In this document: one piece after another, positions 12,464 through 24,185 of the stretch
How the letters are laid out: every line of letters begins with the position of its first letter
How positions within the stretch are numbered: position 1 is the first letter of the stretch
NCBI GenBank assembly: GCA_015501605.1
Contig: JADNRZ010000013.1
Span: 744,001-808,000, forward strand
Source of the DNA: Panaeolus papilionaceus
Taxonomy: Eukaryota > Basidiomycota > Agaricomycetes > Agaricales
Direction: 5' to 3'
DNA: 64,000 bases
Program-made: the position numbers and the translations under genes
Notes under the pieces: model-generated
Told to the model about the DNA's origin: nothing
Seen by the model: the letters and a program-made list of their open reading frames with translations, nothing else
Databases searched by the model: none

Positions 12464-14295
12464 TTATGAGAAACCGGAAGCCTGGTTCACGGGAGGCGCG
12501 GGTGTCGCTGGAGCAGGAGCAGCAGGGGATGCTTCGGTAACGGCTGGGATTGCGGCTGGCGGCGGTGATTGCTGAGACATGGTTTGCATCCAGTTTTGAG
12601 CCATACAGTCCTGTGGGTGATATCAGTCTCGTATCAAAAAACAAAGTACCGGGTTGAAGATCACGTACAGCCTCAGCGGGGATCAGAGGTGCTGACCAGT
12701 CTCCAGGGTTCGTACCGACCCATTGGGCATTGTCCCAACCAACAACATGCACGTTCTTGACGCTCTGACCATTCATTTCGACCAGGACGTTGTTCATGTC
12801 AATTGAACTGTGAAAATATATCAGAGAGGGAGCGCATGAGAAGATAGTGAGAAACTTACGGAAGAACAAGACCAATGGGTGCCGAGGAGATTGTGACCAA
12901 TTGCTGAGAAATTTGTGTTTGAACCTGGGTCAGGATGCTTGATCGGAGGTCACCGGTCATCGAACCCCAGCTGTCCATCTTATTAAGAGGAGAACCTGCT
13001 AAGTTCTGCATATAGACGTAGAACTTCCACTGCATGGTGTTCATGTTGCCGTCGGTCTTGGTTTGAGTCATGTAACCCCAGTGATCAAGACGGCCAACCA
13101 TCTTGAGGGCAGCGACGTGCTTGTTCATCTCAGCTAGGGTGATGGTACCAAACTCGATAACCTTGACCACGAGGCCAGAGTTGGCGCCGTCCATGTACAC
13201 GGATCCCTGGATGTTGGTTCCAATGGGGGGAGCCTGCTTATATTCAGTCGGGGGAGGAACTAGAACCAAAAATAAGTTTGTGAATTGAATCAAGGTAACT
13301 GACGACTTACCATAGGCATTCTGTCGGGGAATATAGACAGGTGGCTGCTGAGCATTGTACTTGGCGTGACACATCGAGATGGGGGTCGTAGGGGTAGCCA
13401 TTGCAGTCTCCGTAGTCGTTGAGGTAGAAGTGACGATACAGGTGCTGGTGACAGTTGCAGTAGCCACATAGGTTGAGGTCTGGAACGCAATAGAGGTCTG
13501 AATGGCCAGAGATGTCTCCGAGACAGTGGCGGTTGCGAGGACTGTGGAGGTTTGCAACTCGATGGAGGTCGCTACTTGGGTTTGGGTCTCAATAGCGGTG
13601 TAAGTCTGCGTGGCGAATTGCGTCTGGATAGCGGTGTACGTCTGAACCTGGGTGGAAGTCGCAATAGCAGTATACGTCTGCACAACCGTCGATGTCTCTA
13701 ATGCGATAGAGGTTGCAATCGCGGTGTACGTCTGAACTTCGGTAGAAGTGGCGATAGCGGTGTACGTCTGAATCTCGGTGGATGTCTCTGTTTGGATGGC
13801 TGTTTGGATCTCGGTGGAGGTCTGAACTGCGACTTGAGTGTAAACAGCGACGGAGGTTTGGACTGCGAGAGAGGTTTCGACGGATGTATATGTAACAGTT
13901 GCCATCTGGGTCGAGGTCTCTGTGGCCGTGACTGTAACCAACTCCGTAGAACTAACGAGGACCGTCGATGTCACCTGAGCGGGGGGAGGCACGTATACAT
14001 TGGGTGGAGGCGCATAGACGTTGTGCGGAGGGGCGTATGCATAGGTGTTCATGGGAGGGGGTGTGTATGCTGGAGGGGGTGTGTACATCTCAGTGGTCAT
14101 TGGGGGCGGGGCGTACATGTTGCTGGCATGATTCATCATCATATCCGCAGAAGGCATCATGTTGGGCTCAGCTTGAGGGGTCATGTCCACGGTGGTAGCA
14201 TCACTAAAATCGCGAGCACGGAGCGGAATGGGAGCTGCAGAGACGAGGGAGAGGAGGGCCGAGGCGAAAGTGATAGCCTTCAAGGACACAAACAT
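12464..14295 (-). CDS. secreted Thr/Val-rich mucin-like protein
   Basis: Four exons read on the minus strand (13311-14295, 12860-13259, 12669-12807, 12464-12610) join in frame to 556 aa. A signal peptide (MFVSLKAITFASALLSLVSA) is followed by a Met/Pro-rich segment with repeated YAPPP and YTPPP units. Next comes about 200 residues of degenerate repeats of the form xATSTxVQTYTAI and xQTSxAVxT, very rich in Thr, Gln, Ala and Val and a probable site of heavy O-mannosylation. A compact non-repetitive domain follows (GTNIQGSVYMDG, VVKVIEFGTITLAEMNKHVAAL, WGYMTQTKTDG, MQWKFYVYMQNL, VHVVGWDNAQWVGTNPGDW). The tail is Ala/Pro-rich and shows no GPI signal. The role is unknown; a cell-wall or extracellular matrix protein is the inference. 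The intron 13260-13310 is 51 nt and stop-free, so its retention would only add 17 residues. Confidence 0.8.
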
Positions 14296-14448
14296 TTCGA
14301 TTTTCCTGGATTGAATTAAACCTGTAGTCTAAAGGAGGCTCTTGTGGTGCGATCGACGCGTAGAGCTCGAAGGAAAGGGAATCGAACGTTCAACGTTACG
14401 ATGGTCGATGAGGCACGGCCTTGGGGAATCATTTTGGGAGGGCTTGGG

Positions 14449-14457
14449 TTTATATAG
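14449..14457 (-). promoter_or_regulatory. TATA box of the mucin-like gene
   Basis: Minus-strand CTATATAAA, about 155 bp upstream of the start codon at 14295. A good TATA match in the right orientation suggests a regulated, highly expressed gene. The transcription start itself cannot be seen. Confidence 0.5.
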
Positions 14458-16358
14458 TCGGAAAATGAAGCTTTAGCCGAATTATCCTAATGCAGCTTTA
14501 GTCTGATTGGCTGATTCACGTCCATCAAGCCTTAGGTTCCATATCCTTGGTCCAACACCTGCCAAGGGGTATAGTAAAACAAGAAATATAAAAATAGACT
14601 TGGAAATTGGTCTGCTTTGACGAAATGCATCAACAATCCAACGAATTAAAAACTGAAAACGCACTCTTCATTCCAGAATGTAATATTTCAACGTCGATCT
14701 AGGATTGGGAGTTCAGTGAGAAGGCAAGGGCAGTCAAACGGACTCAAACCAACTTCAAGAGAATTCAGGTCGCGTACATAATTGACCCCATCATTCAATG
14801 AGTAAGCCTTCACTGTTGGGGAGTTCTGTTCACCGTGTCCGGGTAACCAGGCTTGTACCAAGTCCTAACAAACGCACAGGGTTGTTTTCAACTTTGTTAT
14901 TCTGAACAAGTCATGCTGTAACCTCTTGTGTATGTCTTTATGGGTCCATTCAGAGTCAGTGAAGCCACTGAAAGTACAAGACATTGACTGAAAACTTTAC
15001 GCCACGGGCAAGACTTGATCATCACATCAGTTCGTCAGACTCTTGGTTGAGAGTTCCAATCCCTTTCCATTGACACGGTCCTCTTCATCTCCTTTTGCCG
15101 ACTCACGTGTCTGATTGGGGTTTCGAATGTCGTACTTATTGCTGTGTAAAAATTTGTATTGATTTTCCGTTCTGTTTCACAGGTGAGTTTAGAGTTAAAG
15201 AGTTAAAAAGTAGCGAAGTAATGGGCAAGTCCAAAGATGCACTGTGTTTTGCCTCGAAAAAATGGGTTGATTGCCACCAATACCGTCAGGACTGCTTCCT
15301 TTCGTTCTCCTGAAGTTTTTGACCACCAACGACTGCGGGAGTTAGGTCGCATGGCGGGATGTTGGGTGAGAAATTCAACTGAGCTGGTAGCGATGCTGTA
15401 GTGTCCGAGGCATAGGAAGTTGGAACTATATGTGTAACGGAGCGGCATGGTCCGGCAGGGAACTCTATACAGACCCGCTATTCATAATTAGAACGCTAAA
15501 AAGTGGAGACAAAAATAAAAGTGTTCTCAACGATTATGATCGCGATGTATTCAAAGCTAAAAATACTCACCATTGCTCCTCAGGTATCAATGCGCGAGCT
15601 AGTTTTTTGCAACTATTTTCCCTCTTGCGGGGGTAAATAGCCTATTCTAACTGTGTCACCGCGATACCCCGCTTGCTGTCGTGATTGTATTGTGATGAAA
15701 ATTGACAAAAAGAGCCAGGGTGTCGTCTTCGTGTCAAAATATGACATGTCAGTTTGATGAAAGCCTTGCAGCATACCAATTGAAAAGATTTACAGGCTTC
15801 AGAGCCTCAAGCTGGTCAAGGCTGCGCTGAAGCTGTATTCATGAATGAGAACGAGATACAACGCACAGTGACAGTAGGCTTAGCGCTGGGTCGTTGACTC
15901 GCCGGTCGGAGTTGGAATAATAGCTATACACGTGACCTAATCAAAGCGCGTCGCGTCGCGCATCCATTGCCAACACCGTCGCGTGAGGTCGTGTGTCGCT
16001 TTCGAGAAGCAGCGGGCCGTCGGACCACATCTCATCTCAACAGCACCTCTCTGGTGACCCCTGTTTGAATGGCTCGCAAGTTCTTCGGCGCTATGATCCT
16101 AATAATAGTCTTTCTTAGCACTTGAAGTACCATATAATCAATACATGATGGTAGAATGAGCACCTTAAAAGACTCAATACAGTTTGATGTAACTGCAATT
16201 TAAGCCAGGATGGTTCTTTGCGGAGAAATAAGCTGTCTCGTTTTCATGAGGTACAGAGGAAGACTGGCTCTTTCTCGTCGTTGATGGGCGCAATGCACTC
16301 AAACTGGCTGAATATCGGTCCTACGGTATTCCGAGCAGGAGCGGATGCGCTTCTGCAC
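14458..16358. other. long divergent intergenic region
   Basis: About 1.9 kb between the mucin-like gene and the AA9 gene, which are transcribed away from each other. No open frame has a recognisable family pattern. It is expected to hold the regulatory regions of two extracellular-protein genes. Confidence 0.5.
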
Positions 16359-16367
16359 TATTTAATA
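16359..16367 (+). promoter_or_regulatory. TATA-like box of the AA9 gene
   Basis: TATTTAATA lies about 41 bp upstream of the AA9 start codon, close enough that the 5' leader would be short. Confidence 0.4.
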
Positions 16368-16407
16368 GACCTGAAGACCCACCTACATACCAAAGTTTCG
16401 AAACATC

Positions 16408-17798
16408 ATGAAGGTATTTCTCTCATTGGGTCTTGTTACCGCTGCAATTGCATCTGTTAACGCTCACTGTAAGTTCATGCACTAACTGAACATCTTGGTC
16501 TACGTATACTCACCATTCCTATGATAGATACGTTCCCTAGTCTTATCAACAACGGCGCCATATCTGCGGAATGGCAATATGTGCGCATAACTGAGAACCA
16601 CTGGTCAAGTGGACCTGTAAGTGATGCCGCTTGTACGCGATGAATTACTACGCTAAGATAATTTCGACCAACTATGTTCAGGTTACGGACGTTAAGAGCA
16701 ATGCGATCCGTTGCTATGAGCTGGATTCGACAGCCGCTGGCTCGACTCAGGTTGCCACTGTCACTGCTGGATCCACTGTAGGCTTCAAAGCTTCGAACAC
16801 CATGGGTCACCCAGGGGTCAGTAATTCCTTCATTGACTCGCCTACATTACATTATTCACCCATACCACCGACTTCATACATCAGTATTTCTCAGCATACA
16901 TGACGCCAGCAAATCCTGCCAACTCCAACAGTGTTGGAACAGGAAAGACATGGTTCGAGTCTAGTCTTCCTGCCGCTTACACTTATCTTTGGTCGTAGTT
17001 CTGATGCTCGATCGATAGGTTCAAGATATGGGAGTGGGCTCCTCGCTGGACCTCCTCAACTGGTTTAATCTTTGACTCTATTAGTGAGCATTAGTAGCAC
17101 TAAAACATACTCCGATGCTGTGGACTGAGCCTCGTACTGCAGACATTGATCGCTTCAATTTTACAATCCCAAAGAGCGTCCCGAACGGGTAGGTGCTACA
17201 AACTTTCGAAAGCTCTCTTCGTCTTTAATCTGCTTGCTAATACCCCTTTACACGCCGCTCAATAAGCCAATATCTCCTCCGCGGTAAGATCTCTGACCCT
17301 TCTAATGGAATCTAAACCCTAACCAACACTGCTTCGAAAGGTGAACAAATTGCTTTACACCTTTCAGGCACTACCAACGGCGCACAGGTAAGGAAACTTG
17401 CGGCACTCGATGAATAGCGAAAGAATTATTCTGATCTGCCGCTCAGTTCTACGTCGGCTGTGCCCAAATCAACGTTGTTGGAGGCGGCAGCGGCTCTCCA
17501 GGACCCACCGTTTCCTTCCCAGGTTTGAACATCTTTCTATTTTGTATTCGAACCCAAATAGCTAATACGGCTACAGGCGCTTACTCCGCTTCTGATCCAG
17601 GAATTCTATTAAGTAAATCAACCCCTGATAAATTATGGCAGCATCGTCACTGATTCGCCACGTCTGTCGCTTTAGATATCTACGCTCTCCCTAGCGGATA
17701 CTCTGGCTATAAATCTCGTAAGCCGTGTTTCTACTAGGTGCCGAAAAATGCTGACTACAATTGTTGATGCAGCTGGTCCTGCTGTTTGGAGGGGTTGA
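16408..17798 (+). CDS. AA9 lytic polysaccharide monooxygenase
   Basis: Copper-dependent LPMO (family AA9, formerly GH61) that oxidatively cleaves cellulose or related glucans outside the cell. The 12 exons (16408-16468, 16528-16616, 16682-16816, 16885-16952, 17019-17083, 17143-17188, 17267-17283, 17341-17387, 17447-17522, 17577-17612, 17676-17717, 17773-17798) join in frame to 235 aa. The signal peptide ends in VNA, so the mature protein starts His-Tyr and His1 can form the histidine brace. The second copper His is in MGHPG and the axial Tyr with its Gln is in [10 protein letters not shown]. Other AA9 marks are [19 protein letters not shown] and [13 protein letters not shown]. There is no linker or CBM1; it ends soon after PGPAVWRG. 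The active site is complete, so it is probably functional. Confidence 0.95.
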
Positions 17799-18389
17799 AA
17801 GTAGAAAGAGACCTGTATTTGTCCGAATCACTGAATAATCCTTTTGGGAAGCACTCAGACAAGTATAGATACTCAGACTTTGGATTCACCAATGTAGAAA
17901 GTATCGACATATTTGAGATTCGATGTGTTTTATGGATGTTATCTTTAACCCTTTCACCTTAGGCGCCCATCAAAGGCGGCGTGCCAACTGAAGGAGAGTG
18001 CTAATACCAGAAGAAAACTGTTGCTGAAGCCTAGAGGCATATCATGGGAGTCCAAATCCGAGTCAAGTTTCGAGCCCCGCACACTATCCTCGCTCTTAAT
18101 TATTGTTTCATACACTTGAGTGCTGTCCCAGATGCTCGCACATACACAAAGCGCAGGCCGCCTTCGAGTCGTATACATCAAAAAGCCACCATCATGATTC
18201 GGGGGTAAGACTTCCACCGTTCGTCGTTCGATATCACAGCGGGCTTGTGGCTCAAGAATAGTCAGGCATCGGACTCGAACTTGACTCGAAGGCACATTCG
18301 AATTCATACTATGTAATACGATGACTGTTCAAGCATGCCAACCAAAAAATAGTAATTTATTTGGTTTGTGCCCAGTCTTAGCCATACCT
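17799..18389. other. convergent 3' intergenic
   Basis: About 0.6 kb between the AA9 stop and the K1 stop, which converge. The 117-codon minus-strand frame at 17954-18307 has no protein-like pattern. Nothing else was seen. Confidence 0.5.
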
Positions 18390-19746
18390 TTACCAAGGGT
18401 GTTTCCAACTGGTCACCCCGCCAGCTTCAGCATCTATGTGTTTCTCAGTAATCTTGAACACTTCGTCTACGTAATCAGTCTAAGTCAAACCGGGTCAATA
18501 AGAGTTGAAACATTCAATAGGAAAGAGGAAAAGACTCACCACAAACCGAGACAGCTGTCCTTGTGCACCAGGGTAGATCATGAAGCCTGGTACCAGCCAC
18601 GGGTCATCGCAGGTTTTGAGACTCTGAATGACCCTGCGCGGATAGCCCCAGTCACTGAAATTCACCTCGTAGTGCGAGAATACCGCTACTGGCTTAGGAT
18701 TATGGGGCATTGGTACGAACTTCATTCTTGGGACGATATATAGGTTACCAAGGTTGAGGTTTCTGTGAACCAAAGGGTGTAAGCGCACACGGGTCATGAT
18801 GAGTATATCAAGGTTAAGGACGAGTACGAAGAGAAATTTCAACCACGTACCCATGAAATACACCATAAGTTACCGCGTAGGTTATGATCTTGTGGACTAC
18901 CAGAAACTTGATGTGATCCAGAAACCTTTTTCGATCCTCCGGGGTTTTCAAATCCTGATAGTCTCTGAGCTCTCTTAAAATGGCCCCATCCTCCGGCGCA
19001 ATCGTGATGTACACCTCCCCCACGGCAGACCTCATACCGCCTGGCGTGACCGCGCTTTTGATGCTTTGTGGATCAACGTAGTACTGCCATTGGGGCAGAA
19101 GCGATGAGCCCAGTTTCTGCGTTTTGTGCAACATATCAATCTCCCACTTGATTCGTAGAGGGATATGCACATTATCCCTATCATCGAGCTCGAGATGCAC
19201 GTTGCGGATGATCTTCAACATCATGTTGGTGTGAAAGTCCCTTTGAGGGGCGCCAGGGCGAGTGGGATTGGGCATTGAGCACAGGATACCAGTCGCCGCT
19301 GGTCGTTTTTCGTCTTCGCGATCGGTGAAGGTGATTTGGTGCTGACACGGGAATTTTTTCTTTTGTCGAACGCCTACAGGGAAGTCTGGTGCGAGAGTTG
19401 GGTCTTTGGAATAGGTAGGAATATACCGTCTTGGATCTGGTTCTGGAACTACACCGTAATACCCCAGCCTTCGAGTTGCAGGAACGATGTTCATGGGGTG
19501 ATGAGGGGCAGATTCGATCAGTGTGCACTCTTGAGCGGGATTCGAGACGGATGCGGTGGTTGGTGGGTAAGATGCCTTTGCACTCCCTTTATTGACGTTC
19601 GGTAAGCGGAGGAATGGAGACTCTGTGTTCGAATTTCCCGGTAGAGGCACGGGGGAGGCGGAGATGAGGTGGCCATTGAAAACTATGGAAAAGATGAAAA
19701 GGAGAAAAACCCTAGGAGAGAAATACGGTATTGTGTTTGACTGCAT
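18390..19746 (-). CDS. secreted kinase-fold-like protein K1
   Basis: First of five paralogs. Three exons (18851-19746, 18540-18762, 18390-18479) join in frame to 402 aa. The signal peptide is a hydrophobic run, VFLLFIFSIVF, ending near LISASP. A Pro-rich variable N-terminus carries Cys residues (QECTLIES, FPCQHQ) and the shared phrase REDEKRPAATGIL. The conserved domain then shows MLKIIRNVH (putative ATP-Lys strand), KWEIDML (helix Glu), GEVYITI, VFHGNLNLGNLYI (catalytic-loop-like, Asn where kinases have Asp), NFSDWGYPRRV (DFG-like) and the subfamily terminus GGV-SWKHPW. The phase-2 intron falls inside the Gly codon of HG-N-L. I do not recognise a named family. A kinase/phosphotransferase-like fold is inferred from motif order only, and activity is doubtful without the Asp. 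Confidence 0.8.
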
Positions 19747-21140
19747 CGTGGGTGGTGGAACAGGGGTAAATCCAACGCAATGTCAGGAGTGGAGGCGCTC
19801 AGCGCGTTTGCAAGTTGTTGGTGTAGAGCGTACGAACGGGAGACCAGCCCCGAGTCGTGAAAGGTGAAAATTCTAGGACAGCATCGGTTTTATATGACTC
19901 GCAACGAGTTGCAGCGCAGCAAATCGACAAGGCTGCATCGCGTTTACCAGAAAAGGATTTTCACTGTTTGATGGTTCCATAAATAATCCCTTTGTTTAGC
20001 ATTTTTGACGACTTCATTGGGATGACCCACAAACTGCCATCAGCCCACTGGTACTATGACCTCAAGGGCTCATCCAGATCCGCTCCTTACAGAGGAGGGA
20101 GGGTAAAGACGTGTCCCGAAGACAGCGACAACCTTGAGCTCTTGAGCCCCGTCATGAAGGCGCTGCCTTGCGTAGAATTTAGGCCACTTGAATGCAGCAA
20201 ATCATCAATTATCATCTGCCCATCAGCCCCATCTTTGGTGAGTACTGATTTGCTATGTATATTTGATGAGAGCGTTGAATATGAAACGTGTGGGTGATAA
20301 GTTTGTATGTGATGCTTGACAATGCACTTCGGGCCTTCGGTGAATACACGAACGAAAGCAGCAAGTTTGGGGGTCGCAAGTTTGTAAGTGCAACTCAATA
20401 TCCTAAACACCAAGGGTTCTGATTATTGATCGTGGGTAGTCAAATAGCGCCGAACCGGGCTACATATTTGAGAAGTCGGAATTAACAATGACCACGAAAA
20501 TGCGTACCCACATATTGCCCACATACATCATCAACCCACCATCCCCTAACCCAGATTCAGCACAGAAACAAAGCAAGTCTAATAGTTTTAGCGCGACACA
20601 TCACAAATTCCATCCGAAATGAAAAATGAAATCAAAACCATTACCAATGGAAAAAGAAAAGAAAGAATTAAACCCAATTCCAAACATACAATGCATCCAA
20701 TTACCCGTCAATTGCAATGTTCAACGACAGTAATGTTTAAACAAAACAAAAGAGCACCTGAAACTATATGAGAAGAAAAAAGAGGGGGAGAGAGGATATA
20801 GAGGGTGGAGGTGGAGGGAATAACAGGGCAAACATTGTGTATGTAAATGGTAAAGAACGGCACAAGTGAGAAAAAAAAAGGGGGGAAAAAGAGGTAAAAG
20901 AAATAGGTAAAACACAGATGCAGCTAGACACGAGTTCTGGATCATAATCGGATGGGGAATGGGACCGGAAAAATATAATAGTAGTATATAGTATATGATT
21001 GAATGGTAACTGGTGGTGGTGGGGTCATGAACGGGAAAAAACTATCTCTCTCTTCCTTCCATGATCGCATATGTAGTCCGTCGGTATCTAACCTCCTCGC
21101 TCCTTCTACTCTACCTCAAACCCAACGAAACCTCATCACC
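19747..21140. other. intergenic, purine-rich tract
   Basis: About 1.4 kb upstream of K1 and downstream of CHS7. A strongly purine-biased stretch lies at roughly 20755-20915 (pyrimidine-rich on the CHS7 strand), which makes long but low-information reading frames. No supported gene was found. Confidence 0.5.
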
Positions 21141-22666
21141 TCAATATCTCTCAGGCATAGGAGGATATGACCTCCCTGGTCCGCCATTCCCTCCCGCTCT
21201 CCCTTGGCTGCCGTATAGCTGCGTCCCACTAACACCGCCCACCAGCGATGGAGCAGCTCCCCCTCTTGGTTGCTGTGGCATTGGTGGTAATGGGGCAGAA
21301 TTCTGCGAGTATGGGTATCTGTCGGAGTTGGAGTCTTCGTCGTATTCTCCGATGCCTGGTGCGAGTAGTGGGTCTTTGACTTCCCAGACTGCTGCCTTTG
21401 AGCCGACGGAGAATTCAAGGTCTTCGCGCTAGAGAAAAAGGACGAGGAGTTAGCGAGGTAGATAATGGTGAAAGGAAAAAATGACACACAGTGATCGAGT
21501 CCCAGTATTTGTAAACCATCATGACACTCAAAAGCACGCAAAGCGTGTAGAAGAAGAGGCCATCGATATAGTGCTTGATAGCATCACAGATGGTCACACT
21601 GAAGGCAAACAGCAAGACTTGACCACCGGCGTAAAACGCTGTTCCAAATACGATATCACCAATGGGCCACCTATCCTCCAAGGTACGGAAGACGATGATG
21701 AGTTGGGAAATAATGTAGGTTGGAACGCAAATGATAGGCCATAGCATATAGATGATGAAGAGACCTATAGGTTTGGTGTGTGAGAAACCAAATTTGGATT
21801 GGAAGGTGGCGATAGCGACGAAGAATGAGACGCCAAAGACGACGAGACATGATATACGGAGGAACTATGGTGCGATGTTGGTGTGAGCTCCATGCAATCA
21901 GATGTAGTAGATTGAAGATGGGACTTACCCAAAGCGATAGTGGCGTTCCATCTTCAGCGAATTGGAAACCGACAAAACCGTTGATAAGCAGACAGGTATA
22001 CGTCGCAGCTACTAGACCTGTGTACGCCGCAGCAAACCACTGAAGACAAAGATATGATCGTCAGTCAGGTATGAGCGATCAGAAAAATTAGCATCAGCGG
22101 AAAGGCTACGTTGAAAAACACTGGTTTGGGCTCATAGAAAGACGAAGAGATGGAAGGGGTAAAAATAAACCGCAAGTGCAAGGAAACACCTGCAGAAGAG
22201 CTGCAAAGGAAACTTACAGGATACACTTTGTTTGCGGTAGGGATAATTCCAGAGTCAAGGAACATGGCGAGTAATGAAATAGCGGCGTACATCCAGAAGA
22301 ACATCACGATCTCCTTTCTTCCGACAGCAGTGTATTTCGACCGAATATGCAGAATCATGATGGCTGTCATGATGATGGCCACGATATGCACGAAACATGT
22401 TGCTAGAAATTCAACAGTCGTTAGTATATTGCGTCATTAAATAAATTGACATAAATTTCAAGGGTTCAGAATCCTCTTCCTTGAAATATTTACGACAAAG
22501 ACAAAGAAATGAAAGACTCACATGGTTGAAAAAGCAGAGTTCCTCCTACATCGACATTGCGGCTATAACATGTTGGTTCCACACCTTGGTCGGTTCCAAC
22601 GAGTGGGCAAATAATGAGAGCTGCCGTCTCGCAAATTTCGTTAAATGAGCCGAATTTTATGCCCAT
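21141..22666 (-). CDS. CHS7: chitin synthase export chaperone CHS7
   Basis: Multi-pass ER membrane protein needed for the exit of chitin synthase (Chs3 type) from the ER. The five exons (22522-22666, 22218-22402, 21929-22039, 21490-21864, 21141-21428) join in frame to 367 aa. It begins [13 protein letters not shown], as the family does. Family blocks are [94 protein letters not shown] and [11 protein letters not shown], with about seven hydrophobic segments. The cytosolic tail is Pro/Gly-rich, longer than the yeast one, and ends MPERY. It sits between K1 and K2 of the kinase-like array. That position may be chance, since CHS7 is a housekeeping cell-wall gene. Confidence 0.95.
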
Positions 22667-24185
22667 TTTGTGCTATACAATTGACAGCGGTATTTGGGTC
22701 GGTATATGGGTGATAATTAGGAGTTGTCAACGGTGGGGTTGAAATGCGGTGAAATCGTGATGCTGTGGTGCGGTTAAACCTAGCTCCAATGTGAAGACTC
22801 TATTGTCGACCAAAGCTGCTTGAAGTCGTCCTATATCTCCTTGACAATGAGTATAACGTCGAGAACGTCCAAGTTGCCCACTCGATGCTGATGTCCTTGT
22901 TTCTTTTGTTTCTTCTCCTTTTCTTGAAATTTCAGGTCTTGACAGTATTATCCCAGTACTGACCCTTCCTTAACGTTCAAGAAACCCAGGTAAAAGATAT
23001 AAAGAAAAAGAAAGACCTAAAAGAAATAAAGTGGAATGAAGGGAAGAGAGAAAACGAGAGTGTGTCGGTCGTTAGTGGCCTTGGCTTGGTGGTGGGGCTG
23101 GGAAAGGGAAACCAACAAAGCCAGGTTGTTGAACGTGGGAACGTTGTACCCAAATTAGGCCTGCTCCATGTTTCCGTCACATCTTGTCACTTGCCGGCAG
23201 TCACGGTCCGTTAGTGGTCGCAACCAACGTTCATGATCAGACCGAACATCCACGTTTGAATAGCCTGTTGGGCCAAAAATATCGTCGTCGATAAACAAAA
23301 ATGTAGACTTGTAGTTATGACCATGATTTTCTGGGGAAAACATGGCCATAGATCTGCAAAACGGGCTAAGGTGCGTTGCCAGTGGTTGATCAAAAAAAAA
23401 AATTCATCATGATTTCTGGTCTGCGACATCGACGACGCTTTCAGCCTGATCTAAAGGTCGATTGCCACCCCCTGAACGTCGCAGGAGAAAATATTCATAG
23501 CAAATGCATCAAAAAATTGTAGATGGGTGCCAGAACGATCATCAAAGGTTTCTCTACTTGGGCTGAACAAGTCTGAATTAAAGCTTTGACCTGGACTTCA
23601 TCTCTGTCAACCTATCTAACCAGCACTCTGATTCTGCTGGGACGCTTGAACTGCTGGCTCTGAACAATATTTTTGTTTTTTTCTGGTCTCTCTGGTCTCT
23701 CTCTCCCGGTCTTGGTTTTCCATCATGATTTTCCTGATATTATTATCAAGTTCTAATAAAACATCAATAAAAATGCAGTGGATTGGGCGTACAACCTGTG
23801 TCATCTGCTTCGAATTGGATACCTCCTTTGCCTTTGTTCAACCCACACAGCACTCTGTTCGTTTATAACCTTGGGATGTCTATAAAGACCAGAGTTTTGA
23901 CCTATCATTCACCTCTCAAGGCGGGCCTTCTCTATCTCGCACACTCTTTTGAAGCTCTTGACATTCCTGGTGCTGGACACTATAGATTATCTTACTCAGC
24001 TTGGACCATATTCCGACACTTATTTATCTCTACTTTATTATCTCGTTGGTACTTTTCATACTTTGCATTGGCCTCAGTGTGTCGAGGGCCAACCCATTAT
24101 CCTAACAGCTTTCTTAATATTCGGCGCTTGGTTCTTCTTTTCTCCACTCCCTACTTAAACTTTCACCCTTACGAAACCTTGCATC
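22667..24185. other. divergent intergenic, CT-rich promoter block
   Basis: About 1.5 kb between CHS7 (minus) and K2 (plus). On the CHS7 sense strand, 22985-23060 is pyrimidine-rich, as is typical near fungal transcription starts. A plus-strand CT-rich run (about 23680-23715) could serve K2. A 188-codon plus frame (23783-24349) overlaps the K2 first exon in another frame and looks spurious. Confidence 0.5.

Noticed and set aside
14350..14420. GTTCGATTCCC-like box on the minus strand, as in a tRNA T-arm
   Set aside because: No matching A box, acceptor stem or cloverleaf could be drawn around it. No tRNA was found anywhere in the window.
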